This document shows positions 28,438-38,354 of a stretch of 64,000 nt of DNA, in pieces. Under the pieces are notes generated by a model. That model made no database searches. It was given only the letters and a program-made list of their open reading frames with translations, and was not told the origin of the DNA. The DNA lies in NCBI RefSeq assembly GCF_001613795.1, contig NZ_LPVZ01000020.1, forward strand, positions 744,001 through 808,000, given 5' to 3'. Each line of letters begins with the position of its first letter. Position 1 is the first letter of the stretch. This DNA comes from Thalassospira sp. MCCC 1A01148 (GTDB lineage Bacteria; Pseudomonadota; Alphaproteobacteria; Rhodospirillales; Thalassospiraceae). A program made the translations under genes and the position numbers.

Positions 28438-29904
28438 ATGTATCTCGGGATTGATGTCGGTACGTCGGCAGTCAAGGCACTGCTGATTGATGAAAACTCG
28501 GTAACCCTTGCCGAGGCCGATGTCCCCTTGTCGGTGTCAAGCCCCCACCCGTTCTGGAGCGAGCAAAACCCCGCCGACTGGTGGGACGCCACCCTGAAGG
28601 CCGTCGACGCACTGCACCGACAAACCCCGGCAGCAATCCAGGCCACGCGCGCCATCGGTCTTTCCGGCCAGATGCATGGCGCGACCTTGCTGGGGGCCGA
28701 TGACAAACCGCTTCGCCCCGCCATCCTGTGGAATGACGGGCGCGCGACCCGGGAATGCGCCGAACTCGACGCTGCCCTGCCCGACCTTGGGCAACGGGCG
28801 GGGGTGGCAACCATGTCGGGCATGACCGCGCCCAAACTGCTCTGGCTGCAAAAACACGAACCCGATCTGTTTGCCAAAATCAAAACCATCCTGCTGCCCA
28901 AGGATTATATCCGCTTTTGCCTGTCGGGCGACAAGGTCACCGAAATGTCGGATGCCGCAGGTACGCTGTGGCTTGATGAACAAAGCCGAAGCTGGAACCA
29001 AAGCGCCATCGAGGCTTGTGGATTGACCCCTGATCAATTACCAGAACTGGTTGAAGGGTCCGATATCACCGGCACGCTTCGCGCCGAACTGGCAGACCGC
29101 TGGGGAATGGCCGGAAACGTCATCATTGCCGGGGGTGGTGGCGACGCCGCAACAGGCGGAATCGGTGTCGGGGCGGTTTCGCACGGCGACGGGTTCATTT
29201 CGCTGGGCACCTCGTCACAGATTTTCATCGCCTCGGACAAATACCGTCCCAAGCCCGAAGAACTCCTGCACAGTTTTGCCCACGCCATCCCGAACCACTG
29301 GTTTCAGATGGCCGTGCTGCTTAACGGGGCAAGTTGCCTGAAATGGGCCGCCGACCTTTTGGGCGAAAGCGACATTGCCGCCTTGCTCAACCGGGTCGAG
29401 GCACAACACAAAGCACCATCAGACGTCGTGTTTCTGCCTTATCTGAACGGTGAACGCACCCCGCATAACAACCCTCATGCCCGTGGCGTGTTTTTCGGAC
29501 TGGGCAGTGATACAGGCCGCGAAACCATGGTCCAGGCCGTGCTTGAGGGGGTCGGCTTTGCCCTGAGTGATGCACAATCAAGATTGCATCAGGCGGGCGC
29601 ACATTGTGACCTGCCCGGCGTGATTGGCGGCGGCGCACGCAGCCGCTACTGGATACAACTGATCGCCGACATCCTGGGCAAGCCACTTGCTCGTTATGAA
29701 GGGGCGGCCAAAGGCCCGGCATTTGGGGCAGCACGTCTGGCACGGCTTGCACTGACCAATGAACCGGTCGGGGATGTCTGCGTCAAACCGGCAATCGAGG
29801 AGGTCATCGAACCCGATCTTGCCCGCAATGCGTCCTATCAGCCGCGCTTTGCGAAGTTTCAGCGCATTTATGCCGCCTTGTCGGCGGAATTCACCCCCGA
29901 ATAA
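28438..29904 (+). CDS. xylB: Xylulokinase
   Basis: XylB phosphorylates D-xylulose to xylulose 5-phosphate. The 488-residue protein is an FGGY-family kinase with the N-terminal phosphate motif MYLGIDVGTSAVKALLID, the substrate loop GLSGQMHGATLLG, LWNDGRA, the FGGY-type PYLNGERTPHNNPHARGVFF and the C-terminal adenosine motif VIGGGARSRYWIQLIADI. TGGAGG lies ten bases before ATG 28438, which decides the start. No xylose isomerase or sugar transporter is adjacent, so the true pentulose substrate is less sure than the family. Confidence 0.9.
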   Translation: MYLGIDVGTSAVKALLIDENSVTLAEADVPLSVSSPHPFWSEQNPADWWDATLKAVDALHRQTPAAIQATRAIGLSGQMHGATLLGADDKPLRPAILWNDGRATRECAELDAALPDLGQRAGVATMSGMTAPKLLWLQKHEPDLFAKIKTILLPKDYIRFCLSGDKVTEMSDAAGTLWLDEQSRSWNQSAIEACGLTPDQLPELVEGSDITGTLRAELADRWGMAGNVIIAGGGGDAATGGIGVGAVSHGDGFISLGTSSQIFIASDKYRPKPEELLHSFAHAIPNHWFQMAVLLNGASCLKWAADLLGESDIAALLNRVEAQHKAPSDVVFLPYLNGERTPHNNPHARGVFFGLGSDTGRETMVQAVLEGVGFALSDAQSRLHQAGAHCDLPGVIGGGARSRYWIQLIADILGKPLARYEGAAKGPAFGAARLARLALTNEPVGDVCVKPAIEEVIEPDLARNASYQPRFAKFQRIYAALSAEFTPE

Positions 29905-30066
29905 ACCGTCTTGAACAGGTATTTTGAGCAAGCCTGATACGTTGGCCCAAGGCGGATGGCATTGAAAATTTCGGGATATCGGTGAATTTTGGCAACCGCG
30001 CCCTTTAAACCTCTGAATTGGTGCCAACATTAATTTAGTGGAATTAACTTATACGCACGGACAGAT

Positions 30067-30993
30067 ATGACAATTGCAGTTGTCGGAAGCTCGAACTTTG
30101 ATTTCGCCGCCAAGGTGGCGAAGCTTCCCACGCAGGGACAAACTGTTGTCTCCCATAACTACAGAACGGGTCCAGGTGGCAAGGGATGCAATCAGGCGTT
30201 CGCTGTCGCACGTCTGGGTGTGCCACCGATTTTCATTTCAAAGATCGGTGATGACCTTCTCGGGCGTCAACTGCTTGAAACGCTGACCCTTGAAGGGCTT
30301 GATACCACCAATATGGTGGTCGCAAACGAAGCCCAGACCGGTATTGCGCTTATTTCGATTGATGACGCCGGCGAAAACATGATCACGGTTGTCGGTGGTG
30401 CCAACATGACCATGTCCCGGTCTGACCTTCATGAAAGACAGGCATGCTTGCGCGACTGTGACTACCTGCTGTTGCAACTTGAATGTCCCGTGGTCGCGGT
30501 TGACTGCGCAATCAAATACGCCCGTGAAGGACAGGCAAAGATCATTCTTGATCCGGCACCTGTTGCTGATTTGGTGGTGATGCGCGATTTGCTGGCCCTG
30601 ACCCATATCGTCACCCCCAATCAAAGCGAATGCAGCGCCTTAACCGGCATCGCCCCCATTGATGAGCACTCCGCCCGTGCCGCCAGCGACAAACTGCATG
30701 AAATGGGCCCGGAAACCGTGGTGCTCAAAATGGGTGGTGCCGGTGCGTTTTATTCATCAAACGGACAAACCGGTATGGTCCCGGGCTTTAACGTCAACAC
30801 GATTGATACTGTCGGTGCCGGGGATTGCTTTAATGGCGGTCTGGCTGTCGCCCTGCATGGCGGTCAGTCACTTCATGACGCTGTCGGCTTTGCCTGCGCG
30901 ACCGGCGCCCTTGCCACGACAAGCGAAGGTGCTGCAGACGCCGCCCCCCTTCTGGAAGACGTTTTAAACCTGATCGAAAGCCGCGCGGCCTGA
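30067..30993 (+). CDS. rbsK: Ribokinase-family carbohydrate kinase
   Basis: This is a PfkB-family sugar kinase of 308 residues. It has the first PfkB signature GGKGCNQAFAVARLG and the second, DTVGAGDCFNGGLAVAL, with the catalytic aspartate in GAGD. Sequence features (GSSNFDF at the start, TPNQSE-like VTPNQSECSALTG) fit ribokinase, which makes ribose 5-phosphate. It follows xylB by 160 bases on the same strand, and the pair could feed pentoses into the pentose phosphate pathway. The exact sugar cannot be decided by eye. Confidence 0.85.
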   Translation: MTIAVVGSSNFDFAAKVAKLPTQGQTVVSHNYRTGPGGKGCNQAFAVARLGVPPIFISKIGDDLLGRQLLETLTLEGLDTTNMVVANEAQTGIALISIDDAGENMITVVGGANMTMSRSDLHERQACLRDCDYLLLQLECPVVAVDCAIKYAREGQAKIILDPAPVADLVVMRDLLALTHIVTPNQSECSALTGIAPIDEHSARAASDKLHEMGPETVVLKMGGAGAFYSSNGQTGMVPGFNVNTIDTVGAGDCFNGGLAVALHGGQSLHDAVGFACATGALATTSEGAADAAPLLEDVLNLIESRAA

Positions 30994-31010
30994 GGCCGGG
31001 GGATTAATCC

Positions 31011-31571
31011 TCAGGACGTCTGGTCAATCAATTGATCGAAATACGTGATGACCTCTGGCGCGTCCCAGCGCGCAATTCCTTCAAGCTTACCGCGCAAATC
31101 ACCATTGGCGTCATAGACAAAACTGGTCGGCAGGCCCCGTGCGCCCATCTGGCGGGCAATCGCACCACGCGGATCGAGAACAACATCAAGGTTCTCGATT
31201 CCATTCTTTTCAAAGAATTCTTTGACCGCATCGGCACCGCCACGGTCCTGACTAAGGGCCAGAACGCGGAACGGCTTGTCTGCCATTTCGACCGCCAAAC
31301 GATCCAGATCGGGCATTTCCTTGACGCACGGAACACACCAGGTCGCCCAAAGATTGACCAAAACAACCTGTCCTTTCAGGCTGTTAAAGGCGATCTCAGT
31401 GCCATTTTCATCGACAAACGCCAGATCTTCGGGCAAAGAACCCCCATCCGATGGCATGACCATCTTTGAAAGTTCTTGCGGTAATTGCGTATCAGCAAAG
31501 GCAGGGGTTGCATAAATGCCCGAGATGGCGACAATCACGCCAAGTTTTACGTAACGAAGCAATGCTTTCAC
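31011..31571 (-). CDS. TlpA-family thiol:disulfide oxidoreductase
   Basis: The 186-residue protein has a signal peptide or anchor ([20 protein letters not shown] then AFA) and a thioredoxin fold with the redox motif WCVPC in [19 protein letters not shown], followed by the cis-proline region GLPTSFVYD. It is expected to work in the periplasm as a TlpA/ResA-like reductant, for example in cytochrome c maturation. GTG 31571 is chosen because GGAAAGGTGGG precedes it and it yields a proper signal peptide; the longer in-frame version would overlap argH. It is divergent from argH, 31 bases away. Confidence 0.88.
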   Translation of the reverse strand: MKALLRYVKLGVIVAISGIYATPAFADTQLPQELSKMVMPSDGGSLPEDLAFVDENGTEIAFNSLKGQVVLVNLWATWCVPCVKEMPDLDRLAVEMADKPFRVLALSQDRGGADAVKEFFEKNGIENLDVVLDPRGAIARQMGARGLPTSFVYDANGDLRGKLEGIARWDAPEVITYFDQLIDQTS

Positions 31572-31602
31572 AGCACCCACCTTTCCAAGACTGCGGATCA
31601 CG

Positions 31603-33018
31603 ATGACCGACCAAAACGCCACTGACCAGAATAACGCAAACTCCCTTTGGGGCGGCCGCTTTGAAGCAGGCCCTTCAGCCATTATGGAAGAAATCAACGC
31701 TTCCATCGGCTTTGACAAGCGCCTTTACGCCCAAGACATTCAGGGCTCCAAGGCCCACTGCGCCATGCTGGTCAAGCAGAACATCATTCCCGCTGAAGAT
31801 GGCGAAAAGATAACCAATGGTCTAGACCAGATTCTTCAAGAAATCGAGAGTGGCGAATTCAAATTCTCAGCCGCCCTTGAAGACATCCACATGAACGTTG
31901 AAAGCCGCCTGCGCGAACTGATCGGCCCGGCCGCAGGACGCCTGCATACTGCACGTTCGCGCAATGATCAGGTCGCGACCGATTTCAAACTGTGGGTCCG
32001 TGATGTTGCGCTTGGCGATCTGGAAGCCGGTCTGAAGGGCCTTCAGGAAGCCCTGATCACGCAGGCTGAAACCCATGCTGAAACCATCATGCCGGGCTTC
32101 ACCCACCTGCAGGCGGCCCAGCCGGTCACGTTCGGTCACCATCTTCTGGCCTATGTCGAAATGTTTGGCCGTGATCGCGGGCGCGTTGCCGATTGCCGCG
32201 CACGTGTGAACGAAAACCCGCTGGGGTCTGCGGCCCTTGCTGGCACCCCCTACCCGATTGACCGTCACATGACGGCAAGTGCGCTGGGCTTTGATCGCCC
32301 GACGGCGAACTCGCTTGATGCGGTATCGGATCGCGACTTTGCGCTTGAATACCTCAATGCTGCATCGATTGCGGCCATGCACCTGTCGCGTCTGGCCGAA
32401 GAAATGGTCATCTGGTGCTCTGCCCAGTTCCGCTTTATCGGCATGTCTGACAAGTTTTCGACCGGCTCTTCGATCATGCCTCAAAAACGCAACCCGGATG
32501 CGGCCGAACTGATCCGCTCCAAGATCGGGCGTATTGTTGGCTGCTATAACGGTTTGATGCTGTCGATGAAGGGCCTGCCGCTGGCCTATTCCAAGGACAT
32601 GCAGGAAGACAAGGAACCGGTTTTCCAGGCCCATGATCATCTTGGCCTGTGCGTTGCGGCCATGACCGGCATGATCGCCGATATGAAAGTCTTTGCCGAC
32701 AATATGCGTGCAGCAGCCGGTGCGGGTTACACCACCGCCACCGACCTTGCCGACTGGCTGGTCGCCGAACTGGGCATGCCGTTCCGCGATGCCCACCACG
32801 TTGTTGGCGCGACAGTTAAACTGGCCGAAACCAAGGGCTGCGATCTTGATCAGCTGTCGCTTGAAGACCTTCAGGGGATTGAACCCAAGATCACCAATGC
32901 GGTTTATGATGTGCTCACAGTCGAGGCATCGGTTGCCGCCCGCCAAAGCTTTGGCGGCACCGCCCCGGTCCGTGTGAAGGAATCCGTTGCGGCCGCAAAG
33001 GAAAGGTTTTTGAAATGA
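31603..33018 (+). CDS. argH: Argininosuccinate lyase
   Basis: ArgH splits argininosuccinate into arginine and fumarate, the last step of arginine synthesis. The 471-residue protein starts with [20 protein letters not shown], contains [14 protein letters not shown] and [17 protein letters not shown] in the variant PGFTHLQ, and the fumarase-superfamily signature [15 protein letters not shown] with the catalytic serine. Its stop overlaps the lptM start (ATGA). Divergent transcription from a tlpA-like gene and the downstream lptM-lysA are a conserved order in this group. Confidence 0.97.
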   Translation: MTDQNATDQNNANSLWGGRFEAGPSAIMEEINASIGFDKRLYAQDIQGSKAHCAMLVKQNIIPAEDGEKITNGLDQILQEIESGEFKFSAALEDIHMNVESRLRELIGPAAGRLHTARSRNDQVATDFKLWVRDVALGDLEAGLKGLQEALITQAETHAETIMPGFTHLQAAQPVTFGHHLLAYVEMFGRDRGRVADCRARVNENPLGSAALAGTPYPIDRHMTASALGFDRPTANSLDAVSDRDFALEYLNAASIAAMHLSRLAEEMVIWCSAQFRFIGMSDKFSTGSSIMPQKRNPDAAELIRSKIGRIVGCYNGLMLSMKGLPLAYSKDMQEDKEPVFQAHDHLGLCVAAMTGMIADMKVFADNMRAAAGAGYTTATDLADWLVAELGMPFRDAHHVVGATVKLAETKGCDLDQLSLEDLQGIEPKITNAVYDVLTVEASVAARQSFGGTAPVRVKESVAAAKERFLK

Positions 33019-33161
33019 ACAACAGCCTGTTGAAACGCGGCACCGTGGTCACACTGGCCATCATGCTGGGACTGTCGGTTGCGGCGTGTGGCAAAAAAGG
33101 CCCGCTCGAACCGCCGACCGATAAAGGTTATGAATATCCAAGGGATTACCCGGCCCAATGA
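33015..33161 (+). CDS. lptM: LptM-family small lipoprotein
   Basis: This 48-residue gene starts [20 protein letters not shown] and has the lipobox SVAAC followed by GKKGPLEPP, the hallmark CGxKGPLxxP of the LptM (YifL) family. In E. coli LptM helps LptD oxidative folding in the LPS export translocon. It overlaps argH by four bases (ATGA) and lysA by four bases (ATGA), so all three genes are translationally coupled. It is easily missed because of its length. Confidence 0.92.
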   Translation: MNNSLLKRGTVVTLAIMLGLSVAACGKKGPLEPPTDKGYEYPRDYPAQ

Positions 33162-34429
33162 ACCATTTTGAATATATCAACGGCGAACTGTACGCCGAAG
33201 GCGTCTCGATCCGGGAAATGGCTGACAAGGTCGGAACCCCGTTCTTTTGCTATTCGACCGCGACCCTGGAACGCCATTACAAAGTCTATGCCGACGCATT
33301 TGACGGCCTTGATGCCACCGTGTGCTTTGCCGTTAAGGCAAACTCCAACCAGGCAGTCCTGAAAACACTTGCCAATCTTGGTGCGGGTGCAGACGTGGTT
33401 TCGGTTGGTGAAATGCGCCGTGCACTTCGTGCGGGCATGAAGCCGGCCAAGATCATCTTTTCCGGGGTTGGCAAGGCCGATGCCGAAATGCGCGAAGCCC
33501 TTGAGGCCGACATTGCCCAGATCAATGTCGAAAGCATCCCAGAACTGAACGAGCTTAACCGTGTTGCCATCGATATGGGCAAAAAGGCGCGCATTGCGCT
33601 GCGCGTCAACCCGCATGTCGATGCCAAGACCCATGAAAAGATCGCAACCGGCAAGGCCGAGAACAAGTTCGGCATCGACTGGACCCGCGCGATCGAGGTT
33701 TACCGCGACGCGGCCGCCATGGACGGTATCGAAGTCACCGGTATCGCCATGCATATCGGCTCCCAGTTGACCGATCTGGCCCCGTTCCGCGAGGCATTTA
33801 CGCGTCTGGCCGGGCTGGTCGAACAGCTCCGTTCCGAAGGCATTGATATTCGCAACCTTGATCTCGGTGGCGGGCTTGGCATTGCCTATCAGGGTGAAAC
33901 ACCGCCGCTTCCCGATGCCTATGGTCAGATGGTGCGTGAAACCGTCGGCCATCTTGGTTGCCACATCACCCTTGAGCCGGGCCGCCTGATTGCCGGGAAT
34001 GCCGGGATCATGGTTTCGCGCGTCATGTATATCAAAGAGGGCGAAGCCAAGCGCTTTGTCATTCTTGATGCGGCGATGAATGACCTGATCCGCCCGACAC
34101 TTTACAGCGCCTATCACGAAATCATCCCGGTCGATGAACAGGGTGACGACGACAAACAGGTGAAAGTCGATGTGGTCGGCCCGGTTTGTGAAACCGGTGA
34201 CACCTTTGGCAAGGACCGCGACCTTCCCGATGACCTCAAGGCCGGTGATCTGGTCGCTGTGATGTCGGCTGGTGCCTATGGTGCGGTCATGTCTTCGACC
34301 TACAACACCCGGGCGCTGACGCCGGAAGTTCTGGTCAAGGGCAACAACTTTGCCATCGTGCGTCCACGTCAGGAAATCGATGATCTGATCAATATGGATC
34401 AGGTGCCCTCTTGGCTCAGCAACGCCTGA
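33158..34429 (+). CDS. lysA: Diaminopimelate decarboxylase
   Basis: LysA decarboxylates meso-diaminopimelate to L-lysine with PLP. The 423-residue protein is a fold-III PLP enzyme with the lysine in CFAVKANSNQAVLKTLANLG, the HIGSQLTDLAPF motif, the glycine-rich GGGLGIAYQGE and the C-terminal VGPVCETGDTFGKDRDL carrying the active-site cysteine. It starts inside the lptM stop codon. A terminator follows, which ends the argH-lptM-lysA unit. Confidence 0.97.
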   Translation: MNHFEYINGELYAEGVSIREMADKVGTPFFCYSTATLERHYKVYADAFDGLDATVCFAVKANSNQAVLKTLANLGAGADVVSVGEMRRALRAGMKPAKIIFSGVGKADAEMREALEADIAQINVESIPELNELNRVAIDMGKKARIALRVNPHVDAKTHEKIATGKAENKFGIDWTRAIEVYRDAAAMDGIEVTGIAMHIGSQLTDLAPFREAFTRLAGLVEQLRSEGIDIRNLDLGGGLGIAYQGETPPLPDAYGQMVRETVGHLGCHITLEPGRLIAGNAGIMVSRVMYIKEGEAKRFVILDAAMNDLIRPTLYSAYHEIIPVDEQGDDDKQVKVDVVGPVCETGDTFGKDRDLPDDLKAGDLVAVMSAGAYGAVMSSTYNTRALTPEVLVKGNNFAIVRPRQEIDDLINMDQVPSWLSNA

Positions 34430-34463
34430 GGCGCGGTTACTTTCTGATCTGTATTTGCTTTCG

Positions 34464-34499
34464 GAGCGGTTGGCCATGTGCCAGCCGCTCTTTTATTTT
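34464..34499 (+). terminator. Rho-independent terminator after lysA
   Basis: GAGCGGTTGGC pairs with GCCAGCCGCTC (one wobble pair) across a five-base loop and is followed by TTTTATTTTG. It lies 35 bases after the lysA stop. Confidence 0.88.
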
Positions 34500-34619
34500 G
34501 CGCCAATCGGGCGAACTGCTTGACCCTTACGGCCAAAAACCCAAACTCTAAAGAAGCGGGTTGTGCTGGAATCCCGGATACAACGCGCATTATTTCGGCA
34601 AGCAGGAACCACCAGACGC

Positions 34620-37076
34620 ATGTCGTTGATACCACCCTATCCCGAGATGGAACGCCATGTGCGCAAAACGCACGTGGTGATTGTGTGGGAATCTGTCTGG
34701 CCCTGCCTGATCCCGGCTCTTTCCATCGGCCTTTTGGTCGTTGGTCTGACACTGACCGGAACGTTTGAACTTCTCCCCGCGACCGGGCACATCATCTTGC
34801 TGTCCATCCTGTCGGTCGCCGTCATGATTGCCGTGGTCGCCCCATGGCGCAATTTCAAAATGCCCACGCGCCGGGACGTCCTGCACCGGATAGAGATCGA
34901 CAACCGGCTTGATAACAACCCGCTGCAAAGCCTTGAAGATCACATCCCCGAAACCGACGACCCGCTGACCAGCTATCTTTGGCAGCGTCAACTGGGTCTG
35001 CATGAAGCCGCTCTGTCGAATCTGCGGCTGTCGCGCCCCTTGCCCGCGATCACGCGGGTGGATCGCTTTGGCCTGACCGCAATTCCAGTTCTGCTGTTGT
35101 TTGTCGGCCTGATGACCGGGGCGGATCATGTGACGGAACGCTTTTCCAAGGCCTTCAGCCCGCTTCAACGTCTGGGGGCTGCGGATTTCACCGCCACCCT
35201 TTGGGTCACCCCACCGGCCTATACCGGACAAATCCCGCGCATTTTGCAGTTCAGCTCGCTATCAGAGCAAAATGACAGCAATAGCGCATCAGAAGCCAAC
35301 GGCAACATCATGTCGGTTCAAGTTCCGGTGGGCGCCACGCTTGATGGCAGTATTTCAAGTATTTGGGAACCGACCCTGACCACGCCGGGCGGTGAAAAAT
35401 CCTTCACCGAAAGCAGCGAGAACAGCTATGTCCTTTCCACCGCCATTGACCAGCCGGGCCTTTGGCGGATTTCGGTCTGGGGCAATGACCGTCTGACACT
35501 CGATATCGAACTTCTGGCAGACAAGGTACCAAGCCTTTCCTTCATCAGTCCGCCCAGTGTCACCCGTCGCGATCATGTTCGCCTTGATTATGTCGCCAGT
35601 GATGATTACGGGCTGGCCAGTCTGGACCTTGTGATCATGCCCGCTGCTGAACAGGACATGATCGAACAGTATGGCCCGATTGAGCAGGTCGTCATCGACC
35701 TCAAGGGTGATGCTGGTGGCACAAGCAGCACAGGCAGCACCGGTGGAAGTGGAGCCAACAGCGCCGGTGCCATGCCGACCCGCATTGACGGCCCGCGCTT
35801 TGTTGATCTGGTGGCCCACCCGTGGGCGGGCTTGCCGGTCAATATCCAGATGGTATCGCGTGACAATGCCGATCAACCGGGTGAAAGCGATATCCGCTCG
35901 CTGATACTGCCTGAACGGGAATTTACCCACCCGGTCGCGCAAAAGCTGATTGCCATTCGCCGCGGCTTGCTGCGCTATCCTGATCGTGCGCTTGAAATGC
36001 ATCAGGCCATGCTGCCTGTCCTTTTCGCCCCGCAGGCCTTTAACGGTCATCTGGGCGTGTTCCTGAGCCTGTCTGTCGCCGAGAACCGCCTGTCGGCCAA
36101 CCTGCATGATCGCGACACCCACCAGGATGTCGCTGGCCTTCTTTGGCATATCGCAGAGGAGATCGGACGCGGATCCTATGGCATTGCCGAGCGTAATTTG
36201 ATGGAGGCCGAGGAGCGCCTGCTTGAGGCACTTGCCAATCCCGATGTCACCGAACGTGAAATTGCCCAACTGATTGACGAATACCGGCAGGCGCTGAACG
36301 AATATCTCGCCGCCCTGATGCGCGAAAGCCCTGAGGCGACCGAAGAACAACCCGCTGCCAGTGCCACACTCGAACAGCAGGACCTGTCGCGCATCATTGA
36401 CCAGATTGATGCCCTGATGCGCGCCGGGGCCCGTGATCAGGCCCGCCAGTTGATTGATCGCCTGCGCGAACTGGTCGAAAACATGCAGGTCACCAGCGGC
36501 GAAGGCGGCATGGACATCACATCAACACTGCGCGAGATGCTTGACGGCATGCGTGATCTGTCCCGCCGGCAGCAAGACCTGATGAATGATGGTGACAATG
36601 CCTCCGCGCAAAACGGCAATGGCCCGCGTGCGAGCCAGCAACAGGGGCTTGCCGATGATGCTGGTGAAATCCTTAATAGTCCGGGACTGGGCCAGTTCGG
36701 CGATGTCAGTGGTATGAATTCGGTGATTGATGCCATGCGTGGGGCCGCCGATGCGCTTGGACATGATCGTTCGCACGAAGCCCTGCAATATCAGCGACAA
36801 GCCATGGACGCGCTTCAACAGGGCATCGGCGAAATCAGCCGCGCGCTCGAAGGTCTAAGCCAGATGGCCCCCATGCTCGAAGAGCTTGACGGATCGGGGC
36901 GGCGTGACCCGCTGGGCCGTCCGGTGGGGGGCAGCAACGGTCCAACCATCATCCCGGACGTAAACACCCTTGAACGCGCCTGGCGTATCTTGCAGGAACT
37001 CCGTCGCCGCTCCGGCGATCCCGACCGCCCGCAGATCGAACAGGAATATATCGACCGCCTGCTCAAACGGTTCTGA
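34620..37076 (+). CDS. TIGR02302/DUF4175 family membrane protein
   Basis: This 818-residue protein has three N-terminal membrane helices (near residues 31-50, 56-75 and 155-175), then a large periplasmic-type region with a beta-rich part that includes LWVTPPAYTG, and a long Gln/Arg/Asp-rich helical C-terminus with repeated QARQLIDRLRELVENMQ-like segments. It matches the alphaproteobacterial TIGR02302 family, of unknown function, commonly found after lysA. A Gly/Ser-rich linker lies near residues 380-395. The start is uncertain: ATG 34620 has AGGA upstream at 12 bases, while GTG 34563 would add 19 residues. Confidence 0.88.
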   Translation: MSLIPPYPEMERHVRKTHVVIVWESVWPCLIPALSIGLLVVGLTLTGTFELLPATGHIILLSILSVAVMIAVVAPWRNFKMPTRRDVLHRIEIDNRLDNNPLQSLEDHIPETDDPLTSYLWQRQLGLHEAALSNLRLSRPLPAITRVDRFGLTAIPVLLLFVGLMTGADHVTERFSKAFSPLQRLGAADFTATLWVTPPAYTGQIPRILQFSSLSEQNDSNSASEANGNIMSVQVPVGATLDGSISSIWEPTLTTPGGEKSFTESSENSYVLSTAIDQPGLWRISVWGNDRLTLDIELLADKVPSLSFISPPSVTRRDHVRLDYVASDDYGLASLDLVIMPAAEQDMIEQYGPIEQVVIDLKGDAGGTSSTGSTGGSGANSAGAMPTRIDGPRFVDLVAHPWAGLPVNIQMVSRDNADQPGESDIRSLILPEREFTHPVAQKLIAIRRGLLRYPDRALEMHQAMLPVLFAPQAFNGHLGVFLSLSVAENRLSANLHDRDTHQDVAGLLWHIAEEIGRGSYGIAERNLMEAEERLLEALANPDVTEREIAQLIDEYRQALNEYLAALMRESPEATEEQPAASATLEQQDLSRIIDQIDALMRAGARDQARQLIDRLRELVENMQVTSGEGGMDITSTLREMLDGMRDLSRRQQDLMNDGDNASAQNGNGPRASQQQGLADDAGEILNSPGLGQFGDVSGMNSVIDAMRGAADALGHDRSHEALQYQRQAMDALQQGIGEISRALEGLSQMAPMLEELDGSGRRDPLGRPVGGSNGPTIIPDVNTLERAWRILQELRRRSGDPDRPQIEQEYIDRLLKRF

Positions 37077-37097
37077 TAGGCCTTCCCAACTCCAAAC

Positions 37098-37130
37098 AAA
37101 AAAGGCAGCACATGATGTGCTGCCTTCTTG
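37098..37130. terminator. Bidirectional terminator
   Basis: AAGGCAGCACA and TGTGCTGCCTT form a stem with a three-base loop between two convergent genes. The minus-strand reading is followed by TTTTTTGTTT, the plus-strand reading by CTTGTT, so it is strongest for the zinc-ribbon gene. Confidence 0.85.
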
Positions 37131-37154
37131 TTATTCGGTCTGCTTCCGGGGTGC

Positions 37155-37979
37155 TTAAGGCTCAATCGCCTCACGCGGATCCAGGAAAGTCACCTGCAAG
37201 CGGGTCGCCGTCGGGTTCGGACGGCGGATCTTGGTTTCGACTTCCATGCTTTCGCCAACCGGCAGCATCTGTTGCTGCATCGGCATTTCAGCACCGGTCG
37301 ACACAAGCGACTCATCATAGATCAGCGGAACCTTTTTGCGCTGAACCACACGATCAAGCGGGTCAAGCAGCTCGATCAGAAGGTATGGCAAGGCACGCGG
37401 TTCTTCGCTTATATTGACGATCTCGGCCCGGACCACCAGCACATCGACCCCGTCTTCTTCTTCACGGGTCGGCGGCAGTTCGCGAATATCAAGGCCTTCG
37501 CCCACATGCGGCACATCAAGGCCGACCATGTCATAAACCTTGGCAATTGGCGGCCACATTTCGATGACCTGATCCTTGGCGAAATATCCGCCCGCACCAA
37601 TGCCAGCCAGCAACAGCAGGAAGATGATCCAGCCGATGATGCCCTTTTTCTTTTTGGGTTCCGGCTTGGGATTATTGCGAATCAGCTGTTGGGGAATCGG
37701 GGGCGGATCAGGGATCTTGTCGGCTTCTTCAAAGCCCGGATCAACCGGTCCGTTGCCCATCTGATCTGCGTTGAAATCAGCCCCCAGCGATCCCTCTTCG
37801 TTGAACGGGGCCGGGATATCACTTTCCGGTGCTGGCGCTGGTGCAGCCTTCTTTGCCCCGGGCGGGTCCTGATGCCAGCTATTGCCGCAGCTTTTACAGC
37901 GCACGGTTCGGCCTTTCGGGCCGATGGCTTCTGTTTTGACTGAGTATTTCTTGGAACACTCTGGGCAAGTAATGATCAT
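37155..37979 (-). CDS. Zinc-ribbon and DUF3426 membrane protein
   Basis: The 274-residue protein begins with an MJ0042-type zinc ribbon, MIITCPECSKKYSVKTEAIG with a second CKSCGNSW pair, so four cysteines can bind zinc. A Pro/Glu-rich linker leads to one membrane helix (GIIGWIIFLLLLAGIGAGGY, near residues 134-153), followed by a periplasmic DUF3426 domain with VDVLVVRAEIVNISEEPRAL. This family is usual in Rhodospirillales and stands beside ftsE. Function unknown. It is divergent from ftsE across a 375-base gap. Confidence 0.9.
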   Translation of the reverse strand: MIITCPECSKKYSVKTEAIGPKGRTVRCKSCGNSWHQDPPGAKKAAPAPAPESDIPAPFNEEGSLGADFNADQMGNGPVDPGFEEADKIPDPPPIPQQLIRNNPKPEPKKKKGIIGWIIFLLLLAGIGAGGYFAKDQVIEMWPPIAKVYDMVGLDVPHVGEGLDIRELPPTREEEDGVDVLVVRAEIVNISEEPRALPYLLIELLDPLDRVVQRKKVPLIYDESLVSTGAEMPMQQQMLPVGESMEVETKIRRPNPTATRLQVTFLDPREAIEP

Positions 37980-38354
37980 TGCAAACCTGGCATATCGATG
38001 ACGGCGGCATCTAACACGGGGGAAGGCGTGAAGGTGTTTGCGACTGACGGTCCCCCTGTGCCGTCAGTGAAGACTTACACTATATGTAAATAGCCGCGAT
38101 TTAACAGACTGTTAAGCACAGATAACAGAAGCTGCCCGGATTTGGGTCTCAAACCATGGTATAGCACTGCTTTTCATGGTACCCGAAAATAGATGACAAA
38201 CTGCTCTAACAGGTTAATTCATTTTCGATATTGTCATGACAGCGCTAGTTTCCAACCCTGTCAGATAATGACGAAAACCGTTATAAGCTGCTAGGGTCAG
38301 GACACAGGGCTTTCGCCCGCACCGACCGTCATTCGGCCATATGGAGCAAGAGTT
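37980..38354. other. Divergent intergenic region upstream of ftsE
   Basis: This 375-base gap separates the DUF3426 gene from ftsE. It is AT-rich in the middle and holds a 10-bp palindrome TGTCATGACA at 38232-38241, a separated ACCATG/CATGGT repeat near 38154-38184, and the motif TAGGGTCAGGAC at 38292-38303. I see no convincing promoter hexamer pair and no gene. Confidence 0.5.

Noticed and set aside
33146..34477. 443-codon minus-strand frame opposite lysA
   Set aside because: It is an antisense shadow of a GC-rich gene; lysA has complete catalytic motifs.
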